From Paracentrotus lividus (Eukaryota > Echinodermata > Echinoidea > Camarodonta > Echinidae), in the NCBI GenBank assembly GCA_940671915.1, contig CALNVZ010002974.1:24216009-24280008 (forward strand): 64,000 nt of DNA. Reading direction: 5' to 3'. The translations under genes and the position numbers were made by a program. The notes under the pieces are model-generated. The model saw nothing but the letters and a program-made list of their open reading frames with translations. It did no database searches and was not told the DNA's origin. The first letter of the stretch is position 1. Each line of letters starts with the position of its first letter. This document shows, in pieces, positions 51,401 through 60,364 of the stretch.

Positions 51401-54400
51401 GAATCAAATTGCAATCAAATAATCAAGTTGCATAAGAATGAGGTATCTATTTGTCTGTACTGAATTAATTGATGCAACTGAGAATTGTTATTATACTGTC
51501 TTGTCAATATCATATTTCATGTTTATAATATGTATGTTTGTTTTATATGTATATCACCAATAGAAAACGAATTTCCATAGTATTGTGGACAATAAAACTT
51601 TGAATCTTGAATCTTGAATTTTAAATAAATTCTCAACTCTAACAAAATCAATAATAACATACTTTTTGTTAGAAATTATTATAAATATTATACTATTTGA
51701 AGCCAATAGATTGTTTCATATTCCTCTTATGCAAAATTATATTGTTCGTGATTGATTCACCAACTCGACCTTAACAATTAACACAATACTCATCGATTAA
51801 AAAAAAAAAATTATTACATTACCTCCAAATCTGCTGAGAAGATCACCCAAGATATCAAGGGCTTCCAACTTGACGGACACATCTTCTTGCTGCAAAAGTA
51901 GAAGAATTTTCATGGCGTTAACAATTTGAGACAGTCTACCTTGTACTACCTTATTCAAAATCCAGTCCGATGACATGTTGATTACATGTTGAACAGATTG
52001 TCTTTAAACACAGTGATTAATGAAGAGACTTTATCTCAGTTTTTACATGTAGGTGCACTGTAGGCACATGTCATAAATTCGTATTTCTATTTTCATTGTG
52101 ATGTGTGCATTAAAAGCTATCATGTTTTGAGCTGGAGGATTGAGTCAACATTTTGCAGTAAGAATCATTTAAGTTGTATATTTTTATGGGAAAAAATTAT
52201 ACTTTAGTATTCTTAATATTTTAATGGACCCCGATTCACTGTGCTAGACATCAATATTTATTCCTCTTCAATTTATAAATGTCAGTATCTAGGCCACTTT
52301 CATTTCTTTCCATGTATGGCATTTATTCTACAACTTTGAAATTTCTCTTGTTTTCTTAAGTATTGAGGAAAAATGTGAGTACAGTAACCAGACAGACTTA
52401 CCATGGCAATAGCATTTGTTAGCCTGCCTGTGATGCTCTTACATATGTTAGCTGCTAGAGGGCTGGAAGCAGGAGGTAACTCATTGATGACAGTCTTCAA
52501 ACCTACAAACACAAAGAAGATAATCAAATACCGTTTGAGCCAAAATTTTCGCGTACAGATATTTTTTTTTAGATATTTGACCAGGAGAGAAATTCATAAA
52601 GGCTAAATTTGGTAATTTCTGTAATGTTTTTATTACTAAAATGTATAAATAGCCTTTAAAGGTAGTGTCATCCTTTTGCAGGCAAAAATATTACATTTCT
52701 AGTTTTTGAGAGGATATAGTAGTATATCAATGACTTTATCTTCCCACAACATGATTAAGCTCAAATGTGTATGTTTGTCATTATATTGCGATTATCAAAA
52801 TTCATTCCTATTTTTTTGAACCTCGAAAAATATACCGTACGCTGCGAACCGCTGACCATTAGCGCAGAGAATAATGCACGCTGATGCGCCGTGTGTGTAT
52901 TGCTGTGTGTGGTCCGTGCTGCACGCGCTGTAATATCAACGATGTTGATGGAGAGCTGGTCTAGATCAGAAGTCAGATTTTCGTTTCATATTTCTGATCT
53001 AGGCAACCTATGACAGTAAGATTGAATAGAAAGTATAGGTTGATCATATTCTAAAGTTATGCCAAGTTGCATTAGTTTTCGCAATTTGTGAAAAAGGATG
53101 ACACTACCTTTAATATATTGTAGACAAAATTTTCATGAAAACTGGCATGCTAAATTCACGAATAAAAACCCATGCTAAATCTTAATCATCTTTTAATAAC
53201 AAAAATTATCTTGGTTTCTGGTCATGACAGGAAAAAAAAAATTCCCCTTGAAATGAATAAAAGTAGGACTGAGCAATGACAGGTAGACTGCCAGTATTAT
53301 TTATAATGAAGAAAAGTCAGTAGTACCAAATGACATGATGAAATGAAAAAATTCAGTATTATAAAATGAGGCAAAAGTGCATTGTAGCTTAATCATTAGG
53401 TTTGCACCAAAGCTTCTACAACAGCCACTTAAAGTCCCAGACCGGACCGACAAATGAAATAGCCAAAAACGAAAGCTAATATGCTATATAATACAAGAAT
53501 TCCAAATTAAGGCGTTTTTATTGTCCATCTAGAAAGTATTTAATTAAAAAGATGACCGAACCTCAACCAGGCCACCCCTCCCAAATACTTGTAAAATTAC
53601 CCCTAATTTAATAGTGCGAGTGATGACGTCAAAGGATGTTAATGGAATGCTACAGCAGTCCTGCGGCTAGGCATGATTGCGTTTCGCCTTTAGAAAACAC
53701 TTTTGTATTGATATGTCAGGACAATAGACGCCCTGTGAGCTAGAATTCTATTGTTATGAAATGAAAGGGCAAATTCAATCATGCCTGGCCACAGGACTGC
53801 TGTAACATTCCATTAACATCCTTTGACGTCATCACTCGCACTATTAAATTAGGGGTAATTTTACAAGTATTTGGGAGGGGTGGCCTGGTTGAGGTTCGAT
53901 CATCTTTTTAATGAAATACTTTCTAGATGGACAATAAAAACGCATACATATGGAATTGTTACATTATGTAGCATATTAGTTTTCGTATTTGGCTATTTCA
54001 TTTGTCGGTCCAGTCTAGGACTTTAAATAAATGTGAACAAAATAGATTTTGGCATCTTTAAACAAGAAACATTCTAAACTTCCTTATGGTCATTTTGGAA
54101 TAATGTATTTGGTCTGATGCTGTGAAAATGGGGTGTATTACAAAATTCTCACTAGTTTTCAAAATCATATTCTAGTGTGAACATGTTTTTTTTTAAATAA
54201 GAGTTATGCATTCTTTCTTAATACTGAATATGATCCATATGAACCAATGGGCATGTTGCCTTAAGTGTGTTCAGACATTTGATACTTTTGGAATTAATGA
54301 ATTATAGTGCATCAAACATGTACATGTAGAGTACATGTATACAACACCAGATAATAGTAGCATAAATAGCAAGTTACATAAATATTAATTTCATTAAATT

Positions 54401-56718
54401 TAAATATAAATAGCACTGTCACAGCAAAGATAAAAGTTTGTCTCTCATCTGAACATGAATAACAGATATCTTTTGCACGCTTGTAGACTCCTCCCTAGCA
54501 AATCATCTTAGATTACCCCACCTACATCAAACAGAGCCAATCCAAAAGCTCAATTACACAAGCTCTCATAAACATGGTAATAGATACACACACTTGAATG
54601 ACTGACATAGCTGGCTATGCTTAACTCAACCACTACCAAAGGCATATACAGCATACAACAATTAAATAGCATATTCAATGATCAGGGTTCATACACTTTT
54701 TTGGAAGTTAAATTCCATTACTTTCCATGACCTTTCAATAAAGAATTCCATGACTTTTCCATGAGCTTTCAACAACTTTTCAAAGAATTTTGCACCGAGA
54801 TGTCTGGGAACCAGAACTTGCCTAGGACACACGATGCTCTGGGATTCTCAATGCTCTCGGCTACATAAATTGAATATTGACAAATTTTGATATTCCATGA
54901 CTTTCCATGACTTTTCAATGGAAAATAGATTTTCCATGACTTTCAAGGCCTGAAACACAAGATAGCAAAATTCCATAACTTTCCAGGTTTTCCATGACCC
55001 GTATGAACCATGCAATTGGTGGTAACAGAGTAGAAACAGTTAATGTGTTCACACCACCTTTAATTGAATCACTCCCAGAGTAAAAATCAAGCCACACCAT
55101 CACTGGTCCACATACACAATAATCAATGTGATGTGTGCTTATCTTTTGTAAAGGATGTACTGAAAAATTTCATTGTTACCCAGGTTCATAAAAAGACAAA
55201 TCACTGATATATAAACAACATTTCAAATGTAACAAATTTTTTAATCATTTAAAACTATACCAATTTTTGTTTAGATTTGCGGAGCTTCATGGCTCGTCTC
55301 TTCATTTGTCTTCCTTCCATAATTTAAGGAAGCAAAACTTTCTAAAGATACACTTTCAAAAAGATATTTGAAAATGTGCCAATATAAGGTGATCTCCCTG
55401 AGTATGTCACAACTACTTTGAAGGCACTCTTACAGTCTATTCTAGTTTTGATTGTCTTGTGTATTATTAATATTGTCATTAATTACAACTTACCAATACT
55501 TGAGATATCCCTCAGCTGTTCCTTGTCAGAGAGCATGTTGTTACACAGCGTGTCTACGATGGTCTCTACTTGGTATTCCTTCACTTTCGAAACCAAAGGC
55601 CCCAAGCTGAAATACAAAAAATAAATAAATAAATAAAAATAATAACTCTGAGGGGTCTTGTGCTCTGCTTTATACATACACATTTTGTACACGGCCCAAA
55701 CTCACAGACTACATAAAACAATACAAAACATGTGATTATTAGAAAACAATGATTTTGGTGGGTATCAGTAAATAGTAAGTCAATAGGTCTATTTGACTGG
55801 GGATTTGGGGATTTTCTAAAGGTAGTGGATTTCACAAGGGGATAAATTGTCAGCTTCTGTCAAATACATGAGTTTTGTAGACACATGTAGGAAAATAAAC
55901 TCAAACTACAGACATTTATCAAACATAGAATTTACTATCATAAATGAATTTTGTAGACTTGTAAAAAAAAATTATGAAATAAAATTTAGGCTCAATACAA
56001 CTTTAGAACTAATGTAAATGTGTATAGTTAAATCATATAATCCAGATTTTGGTGACAAATATTGCGTCAACTAGCTGTTTATTTGTTTTTATATATTGTA
56101 TTTCACTTTTACCAATTCATTGTCTTTCTACATTATGTACGCTTCAAAAGGAGAAAATAATTCATTTAGCATCACACTATCCTCTTAAAAGATTTTTAAA
56201 AATTAGAAAAACAAAATGTCATTGTTTTGGGGGCTGGGACAGAAGGAGAGAAACAGTCTGCGACTTTTTCAAAGTAGCCTGCAAAATCAGATGCCACAAA
56301 ATCTTACCACTTGACAGCCAGGTTCTGGACTTCTCCATTCTTATCTTCTAACAATTTCAAAAGCATCCTCACAACCTGTAATTGGAGAGGGAGAAGTATC
56401 AAAACAAAAATGATGAATCAAATAATTTAAAATGTAATCTGTGTTGAAATAACAGCACACTTTTTTTCAACTATCCTTCTTTCTAAATATCAAGCAACAG
56501 AACATTGCACACACAAAAACAAACAAAATACATGTACAATGTAATATAATGAAAATACTTTAAAGAGAAACAATTTTTTTCTCATGAAGGAAACATTTAC
56601 AAAGAGTACATCATACCTTCTTTTCACTGTCATCATCAAGCTTGATGGAGTCTTTTTGTAGTTCAGTCATGAGGTCATTTGTTGCCATGAACCGGAAATC
56701 CTTATCGCTGGAGGTCAT
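27725..56718 (-). CDS. CAND1: Cullin-associated NEDD8-dissociated protein 1 (33 exons; first coding exon not found)
   Basis: Thirty-three exons give about 1,227 residues, against human 1,230. Human residues 1-14 (the MASASYHISNLLEK exon) have no counterpart in the window that I could find. The rest aligns end to end, from [20 protein letters not shown] to [24 protein letters not shown]1 is an all-HEAT-repeat solenoid that clamps un-neddylated cullin-RBX1 and exchanges substrate-receptor modules; it acts in cytoplasm and nucleus. The acidic loop [28 protein letters not shown] is kept. Exon coordinates are given in the three block entries. Odd points: one exon (37688-37785) does not hold frame, one donor (38779) is GTTAGA, and four exons have tandem copies of their edges in the adjoining intron. 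Confidence 0.97.
28257..28450 (-). repeat. duplicated 3' edge of CAND1 exon 28414-28560
   Basis: The end of the exon plus donor and first intron bases (GCAGCTTTACAGGCTGTCC..CAGACAGTG|GTAAGTCAT) recurs 138 bp further into the intron as GCAGCTTTCTATGCTGCCC..CAGACAGTG|GTTAGTCAT, followed in both by AAACCTGTCTTTAAAGG. The copy keeps GT but has a weaker donor. Confidence 0.8.
29404..29859. mobile_element. candidate TTAA-flanked MITE, 456 bp
   Basis: TTAA at 29400-29403 and 29860-29863 with inverted AGGG/CCCT at the tips only. The interior is markedly CpG-richer than the surrounding intron. Short terminal repeats make this less certain than the other TTAA elements. Confidence 0.45.
30380..30676 (-). 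repeat. four tandem copies of a CAND1 exon 3' edge (74-bp unit)
   Basis: Unit: GATATCTTTGAGTTCCTCAA, CCTAGAGGATG, then AAAGACCACTACGATGTCAAG and GTAAGTG. The first copy is the end of the real exon (30603 onward). Copies two and three end in intact GTAAGTG donors at 30528 and 30454; the fourth lacks one. Donor-to-donor spacing is exactly 74 bp. Copies are 85-95% alike. Confidence 0.92.
31530..31770. other. CpG-rich island inside a CAND1 intron
   Basis: About 240 bp with many CG and TACGTCGAAGGTACGGCGAG-like strings in otherwise AT-rich intron. Overlapping open frames in several frames reflect base composition. No product, terminal repeat or splice-flanked exon was recognised. Confidence 0.4.
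32160..32330. repeat. degenerate TATAACGAG-type MITE
   Basis: Contains ATTATAACAAGATCTGATAT, CAGCTCTTTGTATT and GATATAACGAGATTCCCGAT, matching the element at 8076-8252 at about 80%. The terminal CAGTGGAAAC ends are decayed. Confidence 0.6.
34672..43411 (-). CDS. CAND1: CAND1 central HEAT block, exons 15-26
   Basis: Exons: 43411-43300, 42921-42828, 42057-41940, 40506-40341, 39620-39521, 38980-38780, 38304-38144, 37785-37688, 37422-37355, 36678-36584, 35874-35771, 34739-34672. Landmarks: [146 protein letters not shown] and [12 protein letters not shown]. The last exon ([18 protein letters not shown]..) is 68 nt and was found only by matching LKPFVETIW, with ag/gt borders and phase 0 to 2. Confidence 0.93.
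34788..35310. mobile_element. MITE with CTGGGGGGTGATTCAC ends
   Basis: 523 bp; inverted ends CTGGGGGGTGATTCACTAAC and GTTAGTGAATCACCCCCCAG. Interior has repeated AAAATTGATCCTAAA and AAATTAATCCCAAG motifs in both orientations. No clear target duplication, so the superfamily is open. Confidence 0.7.
36372..36538. mobile_element. short foldback MITE
   Basis: Arms GGTATTGTTTCACCAAGTC and (inverted) GGTGTTTTACCAAGTCG continue through TTGTAAAGTTA and TTTACGAACrACTGG, so most of the 167 bp can fold on itself. Confidence 0.6.
37688..37785 (-). CDS. CAND1: CAND1 exon that does not keep frame (98 nt)
   Basis: The exon enters in phase 0 as [25 protein letters not shown] and meets TAA. The last bases read LLNDIK in another frame and then join the next exon in phase 0. 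Human CAND1 has 96 nt of matching code here (..VVGQFIQDVK), so two extra bases near CTCCAAGTTTG explain the break. An alternative in-frame donor CAA|GTTTGT would skip LLNDIK. Flanking splice sites (CAG acceptor, AAG|GTAAGT donor) are excellent. A sequencing or assembly slip, a null allele, or real use of the weak donor are all possible. Confidence 0.75.
39105..39283. mobile_element. mariner-like MITE, CAGTCAAACCTGTC ends
   Basis: TA-flanked 179 bp; ends CAGTCAAACCTGTCTATAG and CTATAGACATGTTTGACTG. Internal repeats of GGTGACCACTATAGACAG. Confidence 0.85.
40416..40763 (-). repeat. three tandem copies of a CAND1 exon 5' edge (121-bp unit)
   Basis: The acceptor and first ~90 nt of exon 40341-40506 (CCAAATAG|GGGTCAGATC..) recur twice upstream in the preceding intron. 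The CTGACCCCTATTTGG block lies at 40500, 40621 and 40742, exactly 121 bp apart. Both extra copies keep an AG acceptor. Read on from the nearer copy, the frame meets the TAG of the true acceptor. Confidence 0.92.
40911..41879. mobile_element. foldback element with ~210-bp arms
   Basis: Left arm 40911-41125 and right arm about 41665-41879 are inverted: AAACCCCTCAAAAAATGTC at the tip and GCCATTCATTTGGCAACTTT at the inner end. The ~540-bp spacer has no recognised gene. Target duplication unclear. Confidence 0.75.
42615..42790 (+). mobile_element. probable tRNA-derived SINE fragment
   Basis: A-box-like GTTGGTCGAGCGGCAACGC at about 42624 and B-box-like GTTCGAAACC at 42698 lie at tRNA spacing plus, with a non-tRNA 3' part. 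No cloverleaf or LINE-like tail was found, so this is tentative. Confidence 0.45.
43805..44568. mobile_element. TTAA-flanked piggyBac-type MITE with G/C tracts, copy 2
   Basis: TTAA at 43801-43804 and 44569-44572; ends CCCTAAAAGGGCC and (inverted) CCCTAAAAAGGCC. Subterminal GGGGGGCCTAATCAGCCCCC palindromes at both ends. The body shares, inverted, AATACATAAGAAATT repeats and the CCGAGATCT region with 18715-19486. Confidence 0.85.
44841..56718 (-). CDS. CAND1: CAND1 N-terminal HEAT block, exons 2-14
   Basis: Exons in transcript order: 56718-56617, 56375-56308, 55606-55494, 52502-52402, 51889-51823, 51385-51287, 50846-50720, 50275-50167, 47639-47583, 47140-47037, 46433-46279, 45648-45534, 45026-44841. 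Each has AG/GT borders and phases join without a break. Readable landmarks: [108 protein letters not shown] and [17 protein letters not shown]. Exon 56718-56617 opens with ATG directly after its acceptor, so initiation there is conceivable if the upstream exon is non-coding, but family comparison favours a missing 14-codon exon. Confidence 0.95.
45218..45503. repeat. (TCA)n/(ATG)n microsatellite, about 286 bp
   Basis: Nearly pure trinucleotide run with scattered CTC and CCC interruptions in the CAND1 intron between exons 45534-45648 and 44841-45026. Poly-Ser/His and poly-Met/Asp frames over it are artefacts. Confidence 0.97.
47099..47290 (-). repeat. three degenerate copies of a CAND1 exon 5' edge
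   Basis: Starting from exon 47037-47140, the block GTTGGGATCATAACAGA..GGAGGCACAGTTCTACAA recurs at 47184 and 47256 (spacings 85 and 72 bp), with the linker TTCAACAATTCAAATyATTT also repeated. The copies have lost a usable acceptor. Confidence 0.8.
48036..49844. mobile_element. TACTGTA-ended MITE, middle of the nest
   Basis: Left part 48036-48165 and right part 49742-49844 together match the uninterrupted 214-bp copy at 21756-21969 (TGTATTCGCTGTTAT.., GCATGCTCATATATTC.., CGAAATCCGCGAAAATTAAT..TACAGTA). Confidence 0.75.
48190..49742. repeat. tandem ~145-bp array element with TTATGCCTCTGCC ends and DR1 motifs
   Basis: Outer ends TTATGCCTCTGCC and GGCGGAGGCATAA are inverted. Monomers begin near 48285, 48431, 48583, 48727, 48871, 49089, 49233, 49375 and 49527, mostly 142-152 bp apart. 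Each runs GACCTCTGTGACCTTTGACC, CATGACCCCAAAATC, ATCAGATCATTG, CAAGTATGAAGATGATCC and GTTCTTAAGTTATCGxGAGA. An internal end module (GGACGGACAACCCGAAAACA to GCAGAGGCATAA, about 48998-49061) suggests two elements fused end to end. Each end module contains a hairpin. No gene. Confidence 0.85.
52660..53109. mobile_element. TTAA-flanked 450-bp MITE, copy B
   Basis: TTAA at 52656-52659 and 53110-53113; ends AGGTAGTGTCATCCTTTTG and (inverted) AGGTAGTGTCATCCTTTTT. Opposite orientation to copy A at 18261-18710 with about 88-90% identity and equal length. Confidence 0.88.
53433..54022. mobile_element. TTAA-flanked foldback MITE with ~250-bp arms
   Basis: TTAA at 53429-53432 and 54023-54026; ends AGTCCCAGACCGGACCGAC and (inverted) AGTCCTAGACTGGACCGAC. 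Arms stay alike through GGCCACCCCTCCCAAATAC and GATGACGTCAAAGGATGTTA to a ~90-bp centre, so almost the whole 590 bp can form one hairpin. Confidence 0.9.
54683..55012. mobile_element. hAT-like MITE, CAGGGTTCATAC ends
   Basis: Ends CAGGGTTCATACAC and CCCGTATGAACCATG are inverted; the interior repeats TTCCATGACTTTTC many times. Target duplication is decayed. About the same size as 24187-24515. Confidence 0.65.
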
Positions 56719-57981
56719 CTGAATACAAACACACCAGAAAGTAAAATTTGAATTGAAATATGTGCAGAAATATTTTTATGCAAGTAATCACAATAAGGTG
56801 CCTTTGATACCTTTACATGAGAGATAATATTCATGAAAAAATTAATGCACATCACAAGTTCTAACAAGTACGAAACAGAAAATGTTGTCATTTTGCTATA
56901 AACACTTAAATGTACACCAAAATAAGAAATTGAAAAAAGTTCCTTCCATTCACATCTGTAAATTTCTCCTGTGAATTATTTCCACTTATCATTTAATTCA
57001 CAGATATTCCTCTTAATCTTCCCATATATGGTACACTCATATAATGTCAATAAATGGTGGATATCTAATCATCTGGTATTATTCAAACCTATTACGACAC
57101 GTAGAACAATTGCACAAAAAGATAGTATAGCGTTCGCCGCTAGCGGTTGTCACAACTTTGCTTATTACGTGACGTCATCCAGCCACGATCACAAGCAAAT
57201 TTATGAATGAAAATATAGTAAGCATGCGCAGTGCAAGCCTCACTGTTCCCTGCACAACCTTCCATCAAAACAAGCTTGCAATTACCCATCACCTCATACC
57301 AAAATCGACATAGAATTCCACTTTCTTATATTTTATAAAAATTATGAAAGATAGTTTTGGAAGATCCATTTACTTACCAATACCGCAAGGTAAGCAAATT
57401 TCAATTACTTCTTGTTTTTCCATCAAAATCTTGCGAAATAGCGTCGGTGTCGCATCGTGTTCGTTAGTGTTTCTAGAATCTATTGCAACGTGTACAAAGT
57501 CAATTAAACATGCACACACGGAGCGTCGTGTGAATATGCATGAAATTGCCACATCTCTATCATTTTTGATTGATACTGAAGCAATCCGATTACGATCCAA
57601 AACCACCTCGCGTGCAGTTCAGGAGGCACGTAGAAAAATCTACAAGTTCGTTTTTACAGAGCTAGAGAACAATGCATTTTGACTGTTGGGCGCTCTGATT
57701 AGCTATCGCGCGGAGCTCCGCCTCCTGGTTGCGATGACTGAAGTGCGTTGACCGTAACTGAACAACGCGATTCAGCTGTTCCCGATAAAGACCGCTTTGT
57801 CGTGTGCGCTGTCTATCATAACCAAAGAGGACCCATTTCGCAAGAAAAACTGCAAGACTCGACTTCACAAAAGGTTAAGCGTAGACCCACTCTTTCAATA
57901 TTTTTTAGAATAAAGAAGAGAAATATAAAAAGGAACTTCAACGAATCCACTGTCGGACTTTGCCCAACATTTCGTCGCTGC

Positions 57982-58228
57982 TTTCACGAACCGGCACAAG
58001 CCCCCAAAATCCGTCAAAATGTAGTTTTCTATTTGTTTACATTTTTATTATCAGTAATCAACAAGCTTTCATTTCACAAATTTTCAGCCTCCAAAACGCC
58101 TTAGTTTCCATGGTAACATAAACCACCAAAACGACACATGTGCGGAAAAGACAAATCTTGCTTTCACGAACCGGCACGACCGAGTGTGCCGTTTACAAAG
58201 CGCTAAATTTATTTTCACGAACCGGCAC
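57982..58228 (+). repeat. 16-mer TTTCACGAACCGGCAC in three copies
   Basis: Exact copies at 57982-57997, 58162-58177 and 58213-58228, separated by unrelated sequence. Confidence 0.95.
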
Positions 58229-58233
58229 ATGAG

Positions 58234-58313
58234 TACGTCACAATGGGTTCATACACGCGCGCGCACTACGTCACAATGGGTTATTTTACATTCGCGTTCT
58301 ACGTCACAATGAG
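58234..58313 (+). repeat. TACGTCACAATG in three copies at 33-bp spacing
   Basis: TACGTCACAATG starts at 58234, 58267 and 58300, each followed by rGTT; CRE-like core CGTCA. Confidence 0.95.
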
Positions 58314-58330
58314 TTCTTTGCAAGTAGCCT

Positions 58331-60364
58331 ATCGTTGCCTATTGATCTTATGCTAGTTTCTTCGAGTTAATAAAATTATTCTATTTTCAACATTTACCTA
58401 TATATTATGCTTTGGTTTTCGTGTACAATCGTTCTATTTTTGAAATGTGAATAAGTGCTTCTATTCCCTCCTTTGCTAATCAAATTCTAAGTTGGTATAC
58501 GACCGAATCTTTCTTCTGATCTCTTCCTCTCTCTCTCTCTCTCTCTATGTCTCTCTCTTCTCAAAGATATCGTTGTCTCTCTTTTCTGACGAGGGGGGGG
58601 GGCTTTCCTTTGTATTTCTTTATTATTTATTAGGAGCGGGGGGCATTGAAAGCCGAAACCATGACCAATTTCCAAAATGATGTCAGTGTACAAGAAATCG
58701 CCACAAATATCGCCACAGGGATAACAATCGCGGTGCACATGCCCGCATTTGAAGGATTAGTGTTTATAAAAGACTATAACACCACCTATCCATTTTTTTC
58801 TCAATTTTTTCCATATCAGATGAAACTTAATTAATTTCTAGATACATAAACCTACTTTGATTGTATTGTGCGATAAGTTTTGGCCCATTCGAAAAGAGAG
58901 GATAAACTAAAGTAGGCCTACTGTACGTACGTACCAACATTTTTTTTTTTCTTCAATGAGATGATATAAGCGATGCAAACCACGTGTTCAAATTTCTCAC
59001 CATAAAAATGGCCTACTCTCGATGTAAAGATTTCTTTGACTCACTGAAATTTGATATGCCCTGTGACATAGAAAATGATTAATTTAGATACACTGTGTGG
59101 TGAATATTTGAAATATGAATTGATGTTTATTTGCGAATTAATATAGCTAATTGGAATATTACGGTAGTTTTATAGAACACGGTAGCCGAACATCATCGTC
59201 TATACATCCCAACTTTTGTTTGTTTTGTTTGTTTGTTTGTTTGTTTGTTGTTTTTTTTTTCAGGTTACGCCGGCCAAAATTTAAGTCAAACTTTCCAAAA
59301 AATATATTCCTTTTCAGATTTTTTTCCCCTTCAATTTCGCCACTGTCCCGCAGGTTGGTCTCCATGCTACTATGACTCGAGATCATTCCTTCTAACGCTG
59401 GATAGAGATTGACAATTAGAAAGTCTTGGGCTCGAGTGTTATTTTATTAGTTTTGTCTTTTAGGGACTTACTTAGCAATTAGGTTTTGGGATACGTGAAG
59501 AGATATGTCCACGTCACACTTACACAATGTTATGGTAAAGGAATACAGGGTATACTGTTTGCCAGAATGTTGGATTTTTTTTTTCTTTCTCTCTCTAGAA
59601 ACATCTTTTTGCTCCGGCTTTAATTTCTTGAAATCGTTAATCCCCGCTTTCACTTTTCGAGACCATGACGATATCTTATACGTTCCCCAACCATTGCCGG
59701 GGAATGAACAATAAAACAACTTTTGAACACCTAAATGCCCATTTATCAGTGCATATTTTTGTCCTTCTCATTTTGGGGGCTCTTTTTTGTTAACCCGGCT
59801 AACTAAGGCCCCCTCAGTCCTATACCGTTGCGAAACACGTTTTGAAAATTAAGGTAGGGTTGTTATTGTTCTTTACGTTAAATCAAGGATGAGTTCTTAG
59901 GATTTTGTCTCTTGTCTAGAGGAGGGGTTGAGGTAAAAAGTTAGATTGGTGAAATTGTAATATTTTTTCTAACCTTCAATGTAAAAACAAAGGGGGGAAA
60001 AACCTTAATTATCATAATTTTCCCATAAATCTTGCTTTTAATGACAAGGTTGTTAATGGTAACTATATAGACAAACAAACAAATTATATAAGCCGGAACA
60101 AATTTATATACCGCGGAACGCACGCAAAATGATCTTTATGAGCATCATACAGCGTATAATAAAGTTTATGGAGAGGGTGGGGGGGGGGGAGGGAGCGGGC
60201 CACATCCCTCTTCCCATGCACCCCACTTTGGGATTCGGGTCCGGTAATTTGTATGCTGTGAGTCTACTTAAAATGTTACCAATTACACCTTGTTCAAATT
60301 AAACTGATAAACATGCATCATTTGTTTGGAAAAATATGATTCAATTAAAAGCTCGTCCTCATGA
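58331..60364. other. non-coding stretch, no gene seen
   Basis: AT-rich with a (TC)n tract at about 58520-58560, a (TTTG)n tract at about 59215-59250 and G runs. Short frames have low-complexity products. I searched the minus strand for the missing CAND1 exon 1 (NLLEK followed by GT) and found none. Confidence 0.45.

Larger units (their letters stand above)
57100..58330. promoter_or_regulatory. CpG-rich putative CAND1 5' region
   Basis: Upstream of CAND1 exon 2 the base composition changes: CpG becomes common (CGTTCGCCGCTAGCGG, ATCGCGCGGAGCTCCG, CACGCGCGCGCAC). A perfect CRE, TGACGTCA, is at 57170-57177. A minus-strand donor ATTG|GTAAGT at 57377 follows an open stretch (57606-57379), a possible 5' UTR exon. 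The three-fold motifs at 57982-58306 lie here. No start site can be fixed and a divergent plus-strand gene is not excluded. Confidence 0.5.

Noticed and set aside
57370-57606. minus-strand open frame as CAND1 first coding exon
   Set aside because: It ends at a good GTAAGT donor but in a phase that gives a stop in exon 2, and it lacks the NLLEK ending of the family.
57344-58104. plus-strand open frames of 112 and 118 residues as genes
   Set aside because: No recognisable domain, no supporting splice context, and they lie in CpG-rich sequence where long frames arise by composition.
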